Positions 1 to 5,228 of a DNA stretch of 5,228 nucleotides are shown in pieces. Below the pieces are notes generated by a model, which saw only the letters and a program-made list of their open reading frames with translations, was not told the origin of the DNA and ran no database searches. The stretch comes from an uncultured Clostridium sp. (lineage in GTDB: Bacteria > Bacillota > Clostridia > TANB77 > CAG-508), in contig USQZ01000076.1 of assembly GCA_900556975.1 (NCBI GenBank), positions 1 through 5,228 of the forward strand. The letters are read 5' to 3'. Within the stretch, counting starts at the first letter, position 1. Each line of letters opens with the position of its first letter. A program made the position numbers and the translations under genes.

Positions 1-553
1 CTTTTGAATCAAATTTACCTAATTTAGATTGTAGTGATGATAAAATTGATCCATATGTTTTATCTGATGATACTTCAATTGATCTATAATTTGTTCTTGC
101 TGGATGTTGATGTGGTAACTGATTAATCAAATTTGAAAGTAAGTTATCTCCACCATTATTGTTTGCTGCTCTTACAAGCTCTGCACAGCTGGCTAAATTT
201 TGTTCTTCTGGTGGTCTGACTTCTCTTAAATAATATATTAAAGATTTTAATAACATTTCAGCCATATCATCCCAGAATGGATCTGATGAGCTAGCTGCAT
301 CTTTTTGTCCTTTAACAATTGTGTTTGCAATTATATCAACATCTATCTGATTTCTAATGTGATGTAATGGATTGTATCCATCACTTTTTTCAGGTCTTAC
401 TAAGTTTAAAACTTTAATTTTATATCCTTTTTCTCTTAAGAAACCTGCTGTTTGGTCGTATAATTCTCCTTTAGGATCTGTAAATACGTATGATCCTAAT
501 TGTTGACATGCGTTTGGAATAACGTATGATGCAGATTTACCAGCACCAGAACC
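1..553 (-). pseudogene. virD4: VirD4/TraG-type conjugative coupling protein, central ATPase part (after the frameshift, runs off the left edge)
   Basis: This is the continuation, in a different frame, of the coupling protein that starts at 1031. The frame is open with no stop from 553 to base 2, giving 184 codons, and it has no start codon of its own at its beginning. Read after removal of base 554, it completes the Walker A motif GGSGAGKS (residues 159-166 of the restored protein, Lys165 at 538-536). It continues with family-typical blocks: FTDPKGELY (about 183-191), SDGYNPL (216-222) and DPFWDDM (250-256). Type IV coupling proteins are membrane-bound ATPases that bring the relaxase-DNA complex to the type IV secretion channel. 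Family members are usually about 550-650 residues long, so the Walker B region and C-terminus lie beyond the window. Family identity is secure. Whether the break is real or a sequencing error is not known. Confidence 0.88.
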
Positions 554-1031
554 GTCCAACTACCAATACGTTTACGTTTCCTCTTTTATCAACTGGTAGG
601 AATTCTTTTTCGGCTAGTATTATACCTTGTTTATTATTTAAAATTGAATATTCTTCACCGTTTGAGCACCAATCACTTGATCCATTTTCTATTCCATCAT
701 ATTCATGTTTTGGTGTAGCTTTTATAATTCCAATTATTACTGCCACTGCATAAACAAAAGTAAATCTCCATATTGTTGCCCAGAACATTCCATGTGATTC
801 TCCTGCAATACATAGTCCAATTGCTTCCCATGGTTTTACAATATATGTTCCTAATGATTCAAATAGGTTTGCCCATCTTTGTCCACTGTCTGATACTGAA
901 AATGCATCTCTAACAGCTAAGCTCATAGGCGCAACAAATACTATGATTAAAATTAACCATAGTATGAAGCTTACTATTAACTTTGTTTTTATTTTTTTGA
1001 TGGCTCTTGAAATTTTTTCTTGAAATTTCAT
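537..1031 (-). pseudogene. virD4: VirD4/TraG-type conjugative coupling protein, N-terminal membrane part, frameshifted in Walker A
   Basis: The start ATG at 1031 is preceded by the ribosome binding site AAAAGGATGA at a normal distance and lies 32 bases after the stop of the 140-residue gene, so it is probably translated from the same operon mRNA. The N-terminus is basic (KKIKTK). Two membrane segments follow at about residues 18-38 and 84-103, with an extracytoplasmic loop of about 45 residues between them, as usual for VirD4-like proteins. The cytosolic part has the family-typical approach to the nucleotide-binding loop (NVNVLVVG, 152-159). After Gly159 an extra C on the coding strand (G at plus position 554) shifts the frame. 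The reading then gives RFWCW and stops at TAA (539-537), five residues later. Removing that base restores GGSGAGKS and an open frame to the window edge. As read, the product would be a 164-residue membrane stub with no ATPase site. Confidence 0.9.
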
Positions 1032-1063
1032 ATTATCTCATCCTTTTCTTTGGTTATTATTGC

Positions 1064-1486
1064 CTATCTTTCTGTTGGATTATTTTGTTCGTATTTTTCT
1101 TGAGCGCTTTTTTCAAGTTCTGCTCTTTCTCTTGCAGCTTTTTGTGTTTCATTTTCAGGAACTTGTTTTACTTGTTCTGCTCTTCCAATACGTCTGTCTA
1201 CTACGATTTTCACACCGTTTTTGTGCATTTCGGCAGCAGTTACTGGAACAAGTGAATCTCCTTGCTCTGCTGGTTTAATTCCTTCTTTTATTTTTGCTGC
1301 AGGTTGAACTGTTGCACTTGTTACATCTTTATAACTTGTTTCAAATCCTGCTGGTGCAACTTCTCTTTGATTTGTGGCTATTACTATACATTCATCTGTT
1401 GCTGCCATTAATTTTTGTGCTTCTTCTGGATTTACATAATATTTTTTACTATTCTCAGTTTGAGCATTAGTATTTTGCATTTCCAT
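1064..1486 (-). CDS. Hypothetical protein, 140 residues, upstream of the VirD4-like gene
   Basis: I do not recognise this protein. The start at 1486 has the ribosome binding site AAAGGGGA a few bases upstream; a second ATG two codons later is less well placed. The gene begins 15 bases after the stop of the 177-residue gene and ends 32 bases before the VirD4-like start, so the three are very probably one operon. The N-terminus is polar and Asn/Gln-rich (1-15). A middle part (about 16-105) with short beta-prone stretches (DECIVIAT, GVKIVVDRRI) could form a small fold. The tail (about 108-140) is highly charged, rich in Glu, Lys, Arg, Gln and Ala, and probably helical or coiled coil. There is no signal peptide, membrane segment or cysteine motif. 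Its place next to a coupling ATPase suggests an accessory role in conjugation, such as a DNA-processing or regulatory partner, but that rests on position only. Confidence 0.8.
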   Translation of the reverse strand: MEMQNTNAQTENSKKYYVNPEEAQKLMAATDECIVIATNQREVAPAGFETSYKDVTSATVQPAAKIKEGIKPAEQGDSLVPVTAAEMHKNGVKIVVDRRIGRAEQVKQVPENETQKAARERAELEKSAQEKYEQNNPTER

Positions 1487-1501
1487 AACTTTCCCCTTTC
1501 G

Positions 1502-2035
1502 CTAGTTTCTATCTTTCTTATCTGTAATTTCAAACATTACGTACGTTTTATTTGCTTGTAATGTACATTTTCCTTTTACTTCATTTGTTTTCTCGTCAAA
1601 ATATAATTTTGGCTTTACTTCATCTGTAGTATCTGGGTCTATTATTGTTATTGGTCTTTTTAAATTTGGTGTATATTCAAAATCTCTGAACTCTGTTTCT
1701 TGTTCGTTATATAATGTCTCGAATCTCATTGGAACAGGAGTGTTTGAAACTCTGACTATATTTGTTTTTGTTTCTAAAAAACCATTATTTACAACTACTC
1801 TATCTTTTCCAAAAGAGAATATTACTAATTCATTTCCTTCTGGTGCTGGGTCCATTAAAAAGAATGTTTTCTTTTTGTTGTTTCCAACAAATTCTTCCGA
1901 ATATCTTAGTCTTTCAATTGTAAATTTTGGTGATTTGTCTAAAAATTCTTTTTCTGTTTTGTTTACTTTATATATTACTGTGTTTATAGATTGTGGTTCA
2001 GTAATACTAAAGTGCTTTCCAAAAATTTCTTCCAT
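1502..2035 (-). CDS. Hypothetical protein, 177 residues, first gene of the VirD4-like operon
   Basis: I do not recognise this protein. The start at 2035 follows the ribosome binding site AAGGGG at about seven bases, and lies about 56 bases downstream of the start predicted for the consensus promoter at 2126-2098. It is therefore the promoter-proximal gene of the operon. The sequence has alternating hydrophobic stretches that suggest a beta-rich soluble fold: NTVIYKV (18-24), KTFFLMDP (56-63), ELVIFSFG (69-76), DRVVVNNGF (78-86) and KTYVMFEITD (163-172). There is one cysteine, and no signal peptide, membrane segment or obvious enzyme motif. The end is charged (DKKDRN). A cytosolic accessory or structural protein of the conjugation module is possible; the only argument is its operon position. 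The reading frame itself is well supported by start context, length and tight spacing to the next gene. Confidence 0.8.
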   Translation of the reverse strand: MEEIFGKHFSITEPQSINTVIYKVNKTEKEFLDKSPKFTIERLRYSEEFVGNNKKKTFFLMDPAPEGNELVIFSFGKDRVVVNNGFLETKTNIVRVSNTPVPMRFETLYNEQETEFRDFEYTPNLKRPITIIDPDTTDEVKPKLYFDEKTNEVKGKCTLQANKTYVMFEITDKKDRN

Positions 2036-2049
2036 TTTACACCCCTTCT

Positions 2050-2067
2050 ATACAAAATAATTTGTAT
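2050..2067 (-). other. Small hairpin in the 5' leader of the VirD4-like operon
   Basis: A perfect 7-bp inverted repeat, ATACAAA and TTTGTAT with a 4-base loop, lies in the predicted leader RNA. It ends only a few bases before the ribosome binding site AAGGGG (about 2046-2041). It leaves that site exposed rather than covering it, so it could protect the 5' end of the mRNA or tune translation. The stem is all A/T except for one G-C pair and is therefore weak. The function is inference. Confidence 0.4.
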
Positions 2068-2077
2068 TTTATCTTTC

Positions 2078-2104
2078 GTATAATCAAACATAGTTTAATT
2101 ATAC
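2078..2104. promoter_or_regulatory. Operator-like 27-bp palindrome over the -10 box of the VirD4-like operon
   Basis: On the coding strand the sequence is GTATAATTAAAC, TAT, GTTTGATTATAC. The two 12-base arms (2104-2093 and 2089-2078) are reverse complements at 11 of 12 positions and are separated by 3 bases. The -10 box TATAAT (2103-2098) lies wholly inside one arm, and the predicted transcription start falls at the centre. A dimeric repressor bound here would cover the core promoter and block RNA polymerase. A leader hairpin is less likely as the main role, because about half of the palindrome would lie upstream of the transcript. No regulator gene for it is seen in the window. Confidence 0.55.
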
Positions 2105-2126
2105 AACCTTTTATCTTTTATGTCAA
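2098..2126 (-). promoter_or_regulatory. Consensus sigma-A promoter of the VirD4-like operon
   Basis: The -35 box TTGACA (2126-2121) and the -10 box TATAAT (2103-2098) both match the housekeeping consensus at all six positions and are separated by exactly 17 bases. The -35 box begins four bases after the stop codon of the dnaJ-like gene, so the operon is uncoupled from that gene. Transcription is expected to start near 2091, giving a leader of about 56 bases before the ATG at 2035. Such a strong promoter would need repression if conjugation is normally off, which fits the overlapping palindrome. Confidence 0.8.
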
Positions 2127-2129
2127 CAA

Positions 2130-3023
2130 TCATAAGGCTTTTGCTTTTCTTGGATTAAAATTACTTATATCTTTTAATTTTTTTAGTAATTTCATTTCTT
2201 CTTCATTAATTGTAGTTGGCATCATAATTTTCACAACAACAACTAATTTTCCTCTTCCGCCTTTTCCATCTTTGTATCCTTTGTCATCTATTATTATTTT
2301 CTCACCACTTTGTATTCCTTTTGGAACATCAACCATCACTTCTTCATCTATTCCAGTTATTGCAACTTTTGTGCTAAGTGCTGATTCCCATGGTGTTATA
2401 GGCAATTCTGTATAAAGATCTATTCCATTTAATTTCAAATTTTGGCTGTCTTTTATTTTAATTCTTATGAATAAATCTCCGTTTTTTCCTCCATTTTTTC
2501 CAGCTTTTCCTTGGCCTAGGACTCTAATCTTTTCATTGTTTCTAATCCCTGCTGGAATTTTAACATCTATTTTTTTGTTTCCACCATCTACTGTTTTAAA
2601 GTTTAAAACTTTTGTAACTCCAAAGTATGCTTCTGTTATTGTTGATGTTACTTCTGTGTATATATCTTCTCCTTTTTCTGGCTCTCCTCTAAATTTTACG
2701 TTTTGAGTTTCATCAGATTTCTTTTCGCCAAAAAATAAATTCATAAAGTCTTTTACTTTTGCATCTCTGTATTTTTCATTTTGTTTATTTTTTCTTCCTA
2801 TGTAATAATACCATAGTCTGTCGTATTTTCTTCTTTTCTTTCCATCTGATAGTGTATTATATGCTTCGCTTATGTCTTTAAATCTTTCTTCTGCTTTTTT
2901 ATTATTTCTATTTACATCTGGATGATACTTTTTTGCTTGTTCTCTATATGCATTTTTTACTTCATCCAAGCTAACTCTACTATTCTCAAACCCCAATATT
3001 TTATAATAATCTTTTATTACCAT
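2130..3023 (-). CDS. DnaJ/CbpA-like J-domain co-chaperone without a zinc finger
   Basis: This 297-residue protein would stimulate the ATPase of an Hsp70 (DnaK) and deliver substrates to it in the cytosol. The J domain covers about residues 4-70: DYYKILG at 5-11, the essential HPD tripeptide at 34-36, FKDISEAYNTLSD at 48-60 and RRKYD at 64-68. A charged, Lys-rich linker follows (about 71-115), without the usual Gly/Phe-rich character. The two C-terminal substrate-binding beta domains follow at about 119-192 (GEDIYTEVTSTITEAYFG, then GDLFIRIKI at 182-190) and 200-268 (DLYTELPITPWESAL, then PKGIQSGEKI). The CXXCXGXG zinc repeats of classic DnaJ are absent, so it is a class B, CbpA-type protein and normal in length. 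The ATG at 3023 has a GGGGGA ribosome binding site. It is not next to dnaK or grpE, and no CIRCE heat-shock operator is present upstream, so the specific client is unknown. Confidence 0.93.
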   Translation of the reverse strand: MVIKDYYKILGFENSRVSLDEVKNAYREQAKKYHPDVNRNNKKAEERFKDISEAYNTLSDGKKRRKYDRLWYYYIGRKNKQNEKYRDAKVKDFMNLFFGEKKSDETQNVKFRGEPEKGEDIYTEVTSTITEAYFGVTKVLNFKTVDGGNKKIDVKIPAGIRNNEKIRVLGQGKAGKNGGKNGDLFIRIKIKDSQNLKLNGIDLYTELPITPWESALSTKVAITGIDEEVMVDVPKGIQSGEKIIIDDKGYKDGKGGRGKLVVVVKIMMPTTINEEEMKLLKKLKDISNFNPRKAKAL

Positions 3024-3058
3024 TTAACATCCCCCAAACATTGGATAATTTCGTGGTT

Positions 3059-3067
3059 ATTATATCA
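3059..3067 (-). promoter_or_regulatory. Extended -10 promoter of the dnaJ-like gene
   Basis: The sequence TGATATAAT contains a perfect -10 box TATAAT (3064-3059) preceded by the TGn extension, which can replace a good -35 box. Only a weak -35 candidate (TTTCTT) is found 17 bases further upstream. An A/T-rich 12-bp palindrome, TTTTAATTAAAA (3105-3094), sits where an UP element would bind the alpha subunit of RNA polymerase. Transcription would start near 3052, about 30 bases before the ATG. Confidence 0.6.
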
Positions 3068-3133
3068 TAGTATTATGTGAAAAGAAACTACTTTTTTAAT
3101 TAAAATGGTAAAAAATAATACTGCTTTTGACGC

Positions 3134-3191
3134 AAAATAAAGATAGCACAATAATGGTCTTTTATTCCCACTATCTTGCTATCTTTATTTT
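3134..3191 (-). terminator. Intrinsic terminator after the membrane-protein gene
   Basis: A perfect 15-bp inverted repeat pairs 3191-3177 (AAAATAAAGATAGCA) with 3148-3134 (TGCTATCTTTATTTT) around a 28-base loop, directly next to the TAA stop at 3194-3192. The 3' arm is U-rich and the 5' arm A-rich, so it could also work in the plus direction. The 5' side carries the heptamer AAGATAG twice (3185-3179 and 3177-3171) against a single CTATCTT on the other side, so a second, shorter pairing is possible. The loop is longer than usual for an intrinsic terminator, which lowers confidence. Confidence 0.6.
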
Positions 3192-4523
3192 TTATTGTAT
3201 ATTTAAATCTATGCCTTCTCCAACTAATTGAGGATTAGTTCCTTCTAAAATAATATATTTATCATATTCGTTATCTAAAGTAAATTCTGCCTTATACTGG
3301 TTTCCTTCTATTCTTTCAATTTTATCTGGTCTTTTATAACTACTATCATTTTTTAGTATTATAATTGATTGATTATCTATAAATCCTGTTTCAGTAAAGT
3401 ATACTGTTAATATATCGTTTTCTTTTTGTATTTTAGTTACTTCTACTTTCCCTCCATTATCATTTTCTTCAATATTTTCTTGTTCATCTATTGAGTATGT
3501 TTTTTTATTATCTATGTATTGATAGAAGTTAACTGGCATTGAAAAATATGGTTGTACTTTTACTTGCTCGTTTTCTAACTCGTCTCCGAATAATCCTAAT
3601 AAAAATTCTATTTCAAATCTATATGTTTCTACTTTATCAATCGAAAAATCACTGTTCTCTACTTCGTAGTAGTCTTCATCCAATATTGTAAGTTTTCCAC
3701 TTTTTTTCGCATCTAGTATTGTGTCTCCATTTTGATCTAAGACGTTTACATCTAAAAATGATGGAGGCATTGCAGTTACATATTCTTTTTCAGTTAGATT
3801 TGTTAATGCAATTGTTCCTTTTATAAATATTCCATTTTCTGTTTCAATTGCTTCATATATTATTGGTGTAATTTTATCTAAATCTTCTGTTTCATATGTT
3901 GCTATTGTAGTTGCATTTTCATCAGTTTCTGATTTTTTTAGTTGCTTTCTTATTCTTTGAGATAACAAACTAGTTTCGTCCCCATAGTTATCACTATTGT
4001 CAACGTATGGATCTTTTACTTGTATATCTAGTCCATAGCTATCATTGATTACTTCATTATATATATCTATAACATCATATACTTTCAATTTTCCTTCATC
4101 AGTTTTATATGCTATTTGAGTTGATTCTACGACATCATCTATAGTTGTTAATGTTTTTTCGTCAATTATTATTCTTCTTGGTAATGTAAATGATACTTGA
4201 TCACCAAGTTTAGTTTCTAAATTTTCATCTTCTACTTTTATTTCAACATCATACTCTATTACTATGTGCTCGTTTGCTGTAGCTACTTTTCCTAAGGTTA
4301 CTTTAATGTTTTCATCTTCTACAGTTTCTTCGTCTTCTACTTTTATCATTCTTACTGTACTATTTGAATTGTCTGATGTTTCTGTTTTTTCTTTTTTGCT
4401 ACTTTTTTCTTTGTTCTCATTACTATTTTTCGTCACATTGTATATTACCACCGAGGTTATTGCTATTGCTATGATTATTATAACAATCGAACAAGCAATT
4501 ATAATTTTTTTGTTTTTCTTCAT
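3192..4523 (-). CDS. Membrane-anchored extracytoplasmic protein of unknown function, 443 residues
   Basis: I place the start at 4523, where AAAGGAGG precedes the ATG by six bases. The frame is open upstream to an ATG at 4643, but that one has no ribosome binding site, and the extra 40 codons overlap a good promoter (4596-4568). From 4523 the protein starts MKKNKK, followed by one membrane segment (about 7-28). The cysteine at position 11 is too early in that segment for a lipoprotein signal. A Lys/Ser/Glu-rich linker (about 31-57) leads to a large acidic outer part. It looks like three beta-rich modules: about 58-170; 217-335 (KITPIIYEAIETENGIFIKG region, with FRFEIEFLL-like strands near 301-309); and 358-443 (KVEVTKIQKENDILTVYF at 359-376). 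It resembles the extracytoplasmic modules of DUF4179/DUF4352-type Bacillota proteins only in general style, so I do not name a family. It appears monocistronic. Confidence 0.87.
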   Translation of the reverse strand: MKKNKKIIIACSIVIIIIAIAITSVVIYNVTKNSNENKEKSSKKEKTETSDNSNSTVRMIKVEDEETVEDENIKVTLGKVATANEHIVIEYDVEIKVEDENLETKLGDQVSFTLPRRIIIDEKTLTTIDDVVESTQIAYKTDEGKLKVYDVIDIYNEVINDSYGLDIQVKDPYVDNSDNYGDETSLLSQRIRKQLKKSETDENATTIATYETEDLDKITPIIYEAIETENGIFIKGTIALTNLTEKEYVTAMPPSFLDVNVLDQNGDTILDAKKSGKLTILDEDYYEVENSDFSIDKVETYRFEIEFLLGLFGDELENEQVKVQPYFSMPVNFYQYIDNKKTYSIDEQENIEENDNGGKVEVTKIQKENDILTVYFTETGFIDNQSIIILKNDSSYKRPDKIERIEGNQYKAEFTLDNEYDKYIILEGTNPQLVGEGIDLNIQ

Positions 4524-4567
4524 TTTTTTCCTCCTTTGTATTTTCGCACAATTTTGCTTATATTTGC

Positions 4568-4596
4568 ATAATACTAAATAATAATATTTTTTGCAA
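4568..4596 (-). promoter_or_regulatory. Probable sigma-A promoter of the membrane-protein gene
   Basis: TTGCAA (4596-4591, four of six positions match the -35 consensus) and TATTAT (4573-4568, five of six match the -10 consensus) are separated by exactly 17 bases. A start near 4561 would give a leader of about 38 bases and the ribosome binding site AAAGGAGG at 4537-4530. The position supports the ATG at 4523 over the one at 4643 as the true start. Confidence 0.5.
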
Positions 4597-4670
4597 TGTT
4601 TATTTTTTTGCCTATATGGATTACTAAATCTTGATGTACTCATTGTAAATGAATTATTGCCTGTATCATT

Positions 4671-4700
4671 TTTAAACTCGCGAGATTCCGCTAGTTTAAA
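4671..4700. repeat. Inverted repeat upstream of the membrane-protein promoter
   Basis: The arms TTTAAACT (4671-4678) and AGTTTAAA (4693-4700) are perfectly complementary. After one mismatch (4679 with 4692) GCG pairs with CGC around a 6-base loop. It lies about 75-105 bases upstream of the -35 box and contains a short G/C-richer core in otherwise A/T-rich DNA. It could be a binding site for a regulator or a remnant of older sequence; nothing decides between these. Confidence 0.35.
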
Positions 4701-4712
4701 TCTTCATTAGCT

Positions 4713-4736
4713 TATTCCATTGAATTAGATGGAATA
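4713..4736. repeat. Second inverted repeat in the same intergenic region
   Basis: The arms TATTCCAT (4713-4720) and ATGGAATA (4729-4736) are perfectly complementary over 8 bp around an 8-base spacer. It is 12 bases from the previous inverted repeat, and the arm sequences of the two are unrelated. Together they account for most of the stretch between the terminator at 4762-4806 and the promoter at 4568-4596. No coding capacity is seen in this roughly 370-base intergenic region (4524-4894). The rest of it (4807-4894) holds only A/T-rich sequence. Confidence 0.35.
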
Positions 4737-4761
4737 TTATCAGTAACTTGATTAAATAATA

Positions 4762-4806
4762 AAAAAGAAAAACACATATAAAGATTTTATATGTATTTTT
4801 CTTTTT
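4762..4806 (-). terminator. Intrinsic terminator-like hairpin after the Rpn/transposase-like gene
   Basis: The arms 4806-4786 and 4782-4762 pair over 21 positions around a 3-base loop. In minus-strand RNA all positions pair, one of them as a U-G wobble; in plus-strand RNA that position is an A-C mismatch, which favours the minus direction. The 3' arm ends in a run of U broken by one C, and the 5' arm mirrors it with A. It begins 89 bases after the stop codon at 4895 and is the first such structure after that gene. The stem is very A/T-rich, so it relies on the U-tract more than on stem stability. Confidence 0.6.
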
Positions 4807-4894
4807 CTATTGACGTTTTTCTTAATTTTCGTCTGTCTTTGAATTATTATAGATTACGAATTTTCGTTGTACTACAATTAAAAGAACATTATAT

Positions 4895-5227
4895 TTATAG
4901 TTTTTCTATTTCTTCCTTAGTTAATTCTGTAATTTGCATAATTTCTTCAATTGGATACTTCTTTTCTTTCATAATCTTTGCTGTCTTTTTTACTCCTTCT
5001 TCATATCCCATTTGCTTTACAGAAGCTGTTTCCTCTACGTATTTTTCTCTTAGCTCTGCTATGTATCTTGCATGTTCATCTTGACATAGTTCTTCGTACT
5101 TCTTTTTTGCTTCTTGTATTGCTTTTATTGTCTCTTCTAATTTCTCATCTTTTTCTTCATTATCAGCCATATGCTTCACCTCTAAATCTTTTATAAATTT
5201 AATCCAAAGGTTTAAGTTTTTGTCTTC
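4895..5227 (-). CDS. Rpn-family recombination-promoting nuclease/putative transposase, C-terminal part (runs off the right edge)
   Basis: The frame is open from the window edge to a TAA at 4897-4895, giving 110 residues. A GTG at 5179 could be mistaken for a start, but the 16 codons before it (containing LNLWIKFIK) match the family as well, so the gene enters from outside. The sequence fits the C-terminal part of the PD-(D/E)XK transposase/Rpn family (TIGR01784): a short Trp-containing block, a long charged helix with SQDE-like CQDEHARYIAELREKYVEE, a GYEEG element, and the closing IEEIMQITELTKEEIEKL, a degenerate helix-turn-helix-like tail common in this family. The catalytic nuclease domain would be N-terminal, outside the window, so activity cannot be judged. 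Related Rpn proteins are DNA endonucleases linked to recombination, and many copies occur in gut Bacillota and Bacteroidota. A truncated remnant cannot be excluded. The assignment is by recalled pattern, without an alignment. Confidence 0.75.
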   Translation of the reverse strand, partial: EDKNLNLWIKFIKDLEVKHMADNEEKDEKLEETIKAIQEAKKKYEELCQDEHARYIAELREKYVEETASVKQMGYEEGVKKTAKIMKEKKYPIEEIMQITELTKEEIEKL

Positions 5228-5228
5228 A

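Noticed and set aside
1007..1278. Plus-strand frames rich in Phe, Leu, Cys and Ser opposite the 140-residue gene
   Set aside because: They are complements of a well-supported minus-strand gene, lack a ribosome binding site, and show the low-complexity composition expected of antisense A/T-rich coding sequence. The same holds for the other plus-strand frames in the window.
3024..3133. CIRCE-type heat-shock operator before the dnaJ-like gene
   Set aside because: Searched for the TTAGCACTC and GAGTGCTAA arms by eye on both strands and found none.
4490..4523. Lipobox-like I-I-A-C at residues 8-11 of the membrane protein
   Set aside because: The cysteine is preceded by only a few hydrophobic residues and followed by the main hydrophobic stretch, so it does not fit a lipoprotein signal; an uncleaved anchor is more likely.
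4524..4643. N-terminal 40-codon extension of the membrane-protein gene
   Set aside because: No ribosome binding site at 4643, a promoter-like pair inside the extension, and an excellent ribosome binding site at the downstream ATG.
4845..4855. TATAAT on the minus strand between the Rpn-like gene and its terminator
   Set aside because: No acceptable -35 box at 16-18 bases, and transcription from it would run straight into the terminator hairpin.
4824..4867. 9-base direct repeat AATTTTCGT (4824-4832 and 4859-4867)
   Set aside because: Too short and too A/T-rich to separate from chance; no flanking target-site duplication or element between the copies.

Overview
The window is visibly AT-rich and every gene I can support lies on the minus strand. 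The plus strand reads as the T-rich complement of those genes. AT-rich codons, AGGAGG-type ribosome binding sites, sigma-A style promoters, a VirD4-like coupling protein and an Rpn/PD-(D/E)XK transposase-like protein together suggest a Bacillota genome, most likely a clostridial gut-type organism. That placement is inference; there is no rRNA or other phylogenetic marker here.

Layout in the direction of transcription (right to left). (1) 5227-4895: the C-terminal 110 residues of an Rpn/TIGR01784-type protein that enters from the right edge, followed by a long A/T-rich hairpin (4806-4762) that looks like its terminator. (2) 4761-4524: intergenic DNA with two inverted repeats and a promoter-like pair of hexamers. 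(3) 4523-3192: a 443-residue membrane-anchored extracytoplasmic protein of unknown function, closed by a 15-bp hairpin (3191-3134). (4) 3023-2130: a zinc-finger-less DnaJ/CbpA-like co-chaperone with its own extended -10 promoter. (5) 2035 to the left edge: an apparent three-gene operon of two small unrecognised proteins (177 and 140 residues) and a VirD4/TraG-type conjugative coupling ATPase. Its promoter is a perfect consensus (TTGACA, 17 bp, TATAAT) placed just after the dnaJ-like stop codon.

Two points stand out. First, the VirD4-like gene carries one extra base (position 554) exactly inside its Walker A motif, so the reading frame breaks at residue 159 and resumes in another frame to the left edge. 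As sequenced, the ATPase is broken. Second, the consensus promoter of the coupling-protein operon lies inside a 27-bp near-perfect palindrome (2078-2104) that covers the -10 box and the probable transcription start. This is the arrangement expected of a repressor operator, and suggests that the conjugation genes are under switch-like control.

The left part is therefore probably the edge of an integrative conjugative element or conjugative plasmid. Whether the dnaJ-like gene and the membrane protein belong to the element or to the flanking chromosome cannot be decided from this window. I see no RNA gene, CRISPR array, complete insertion sequence or attachment site.
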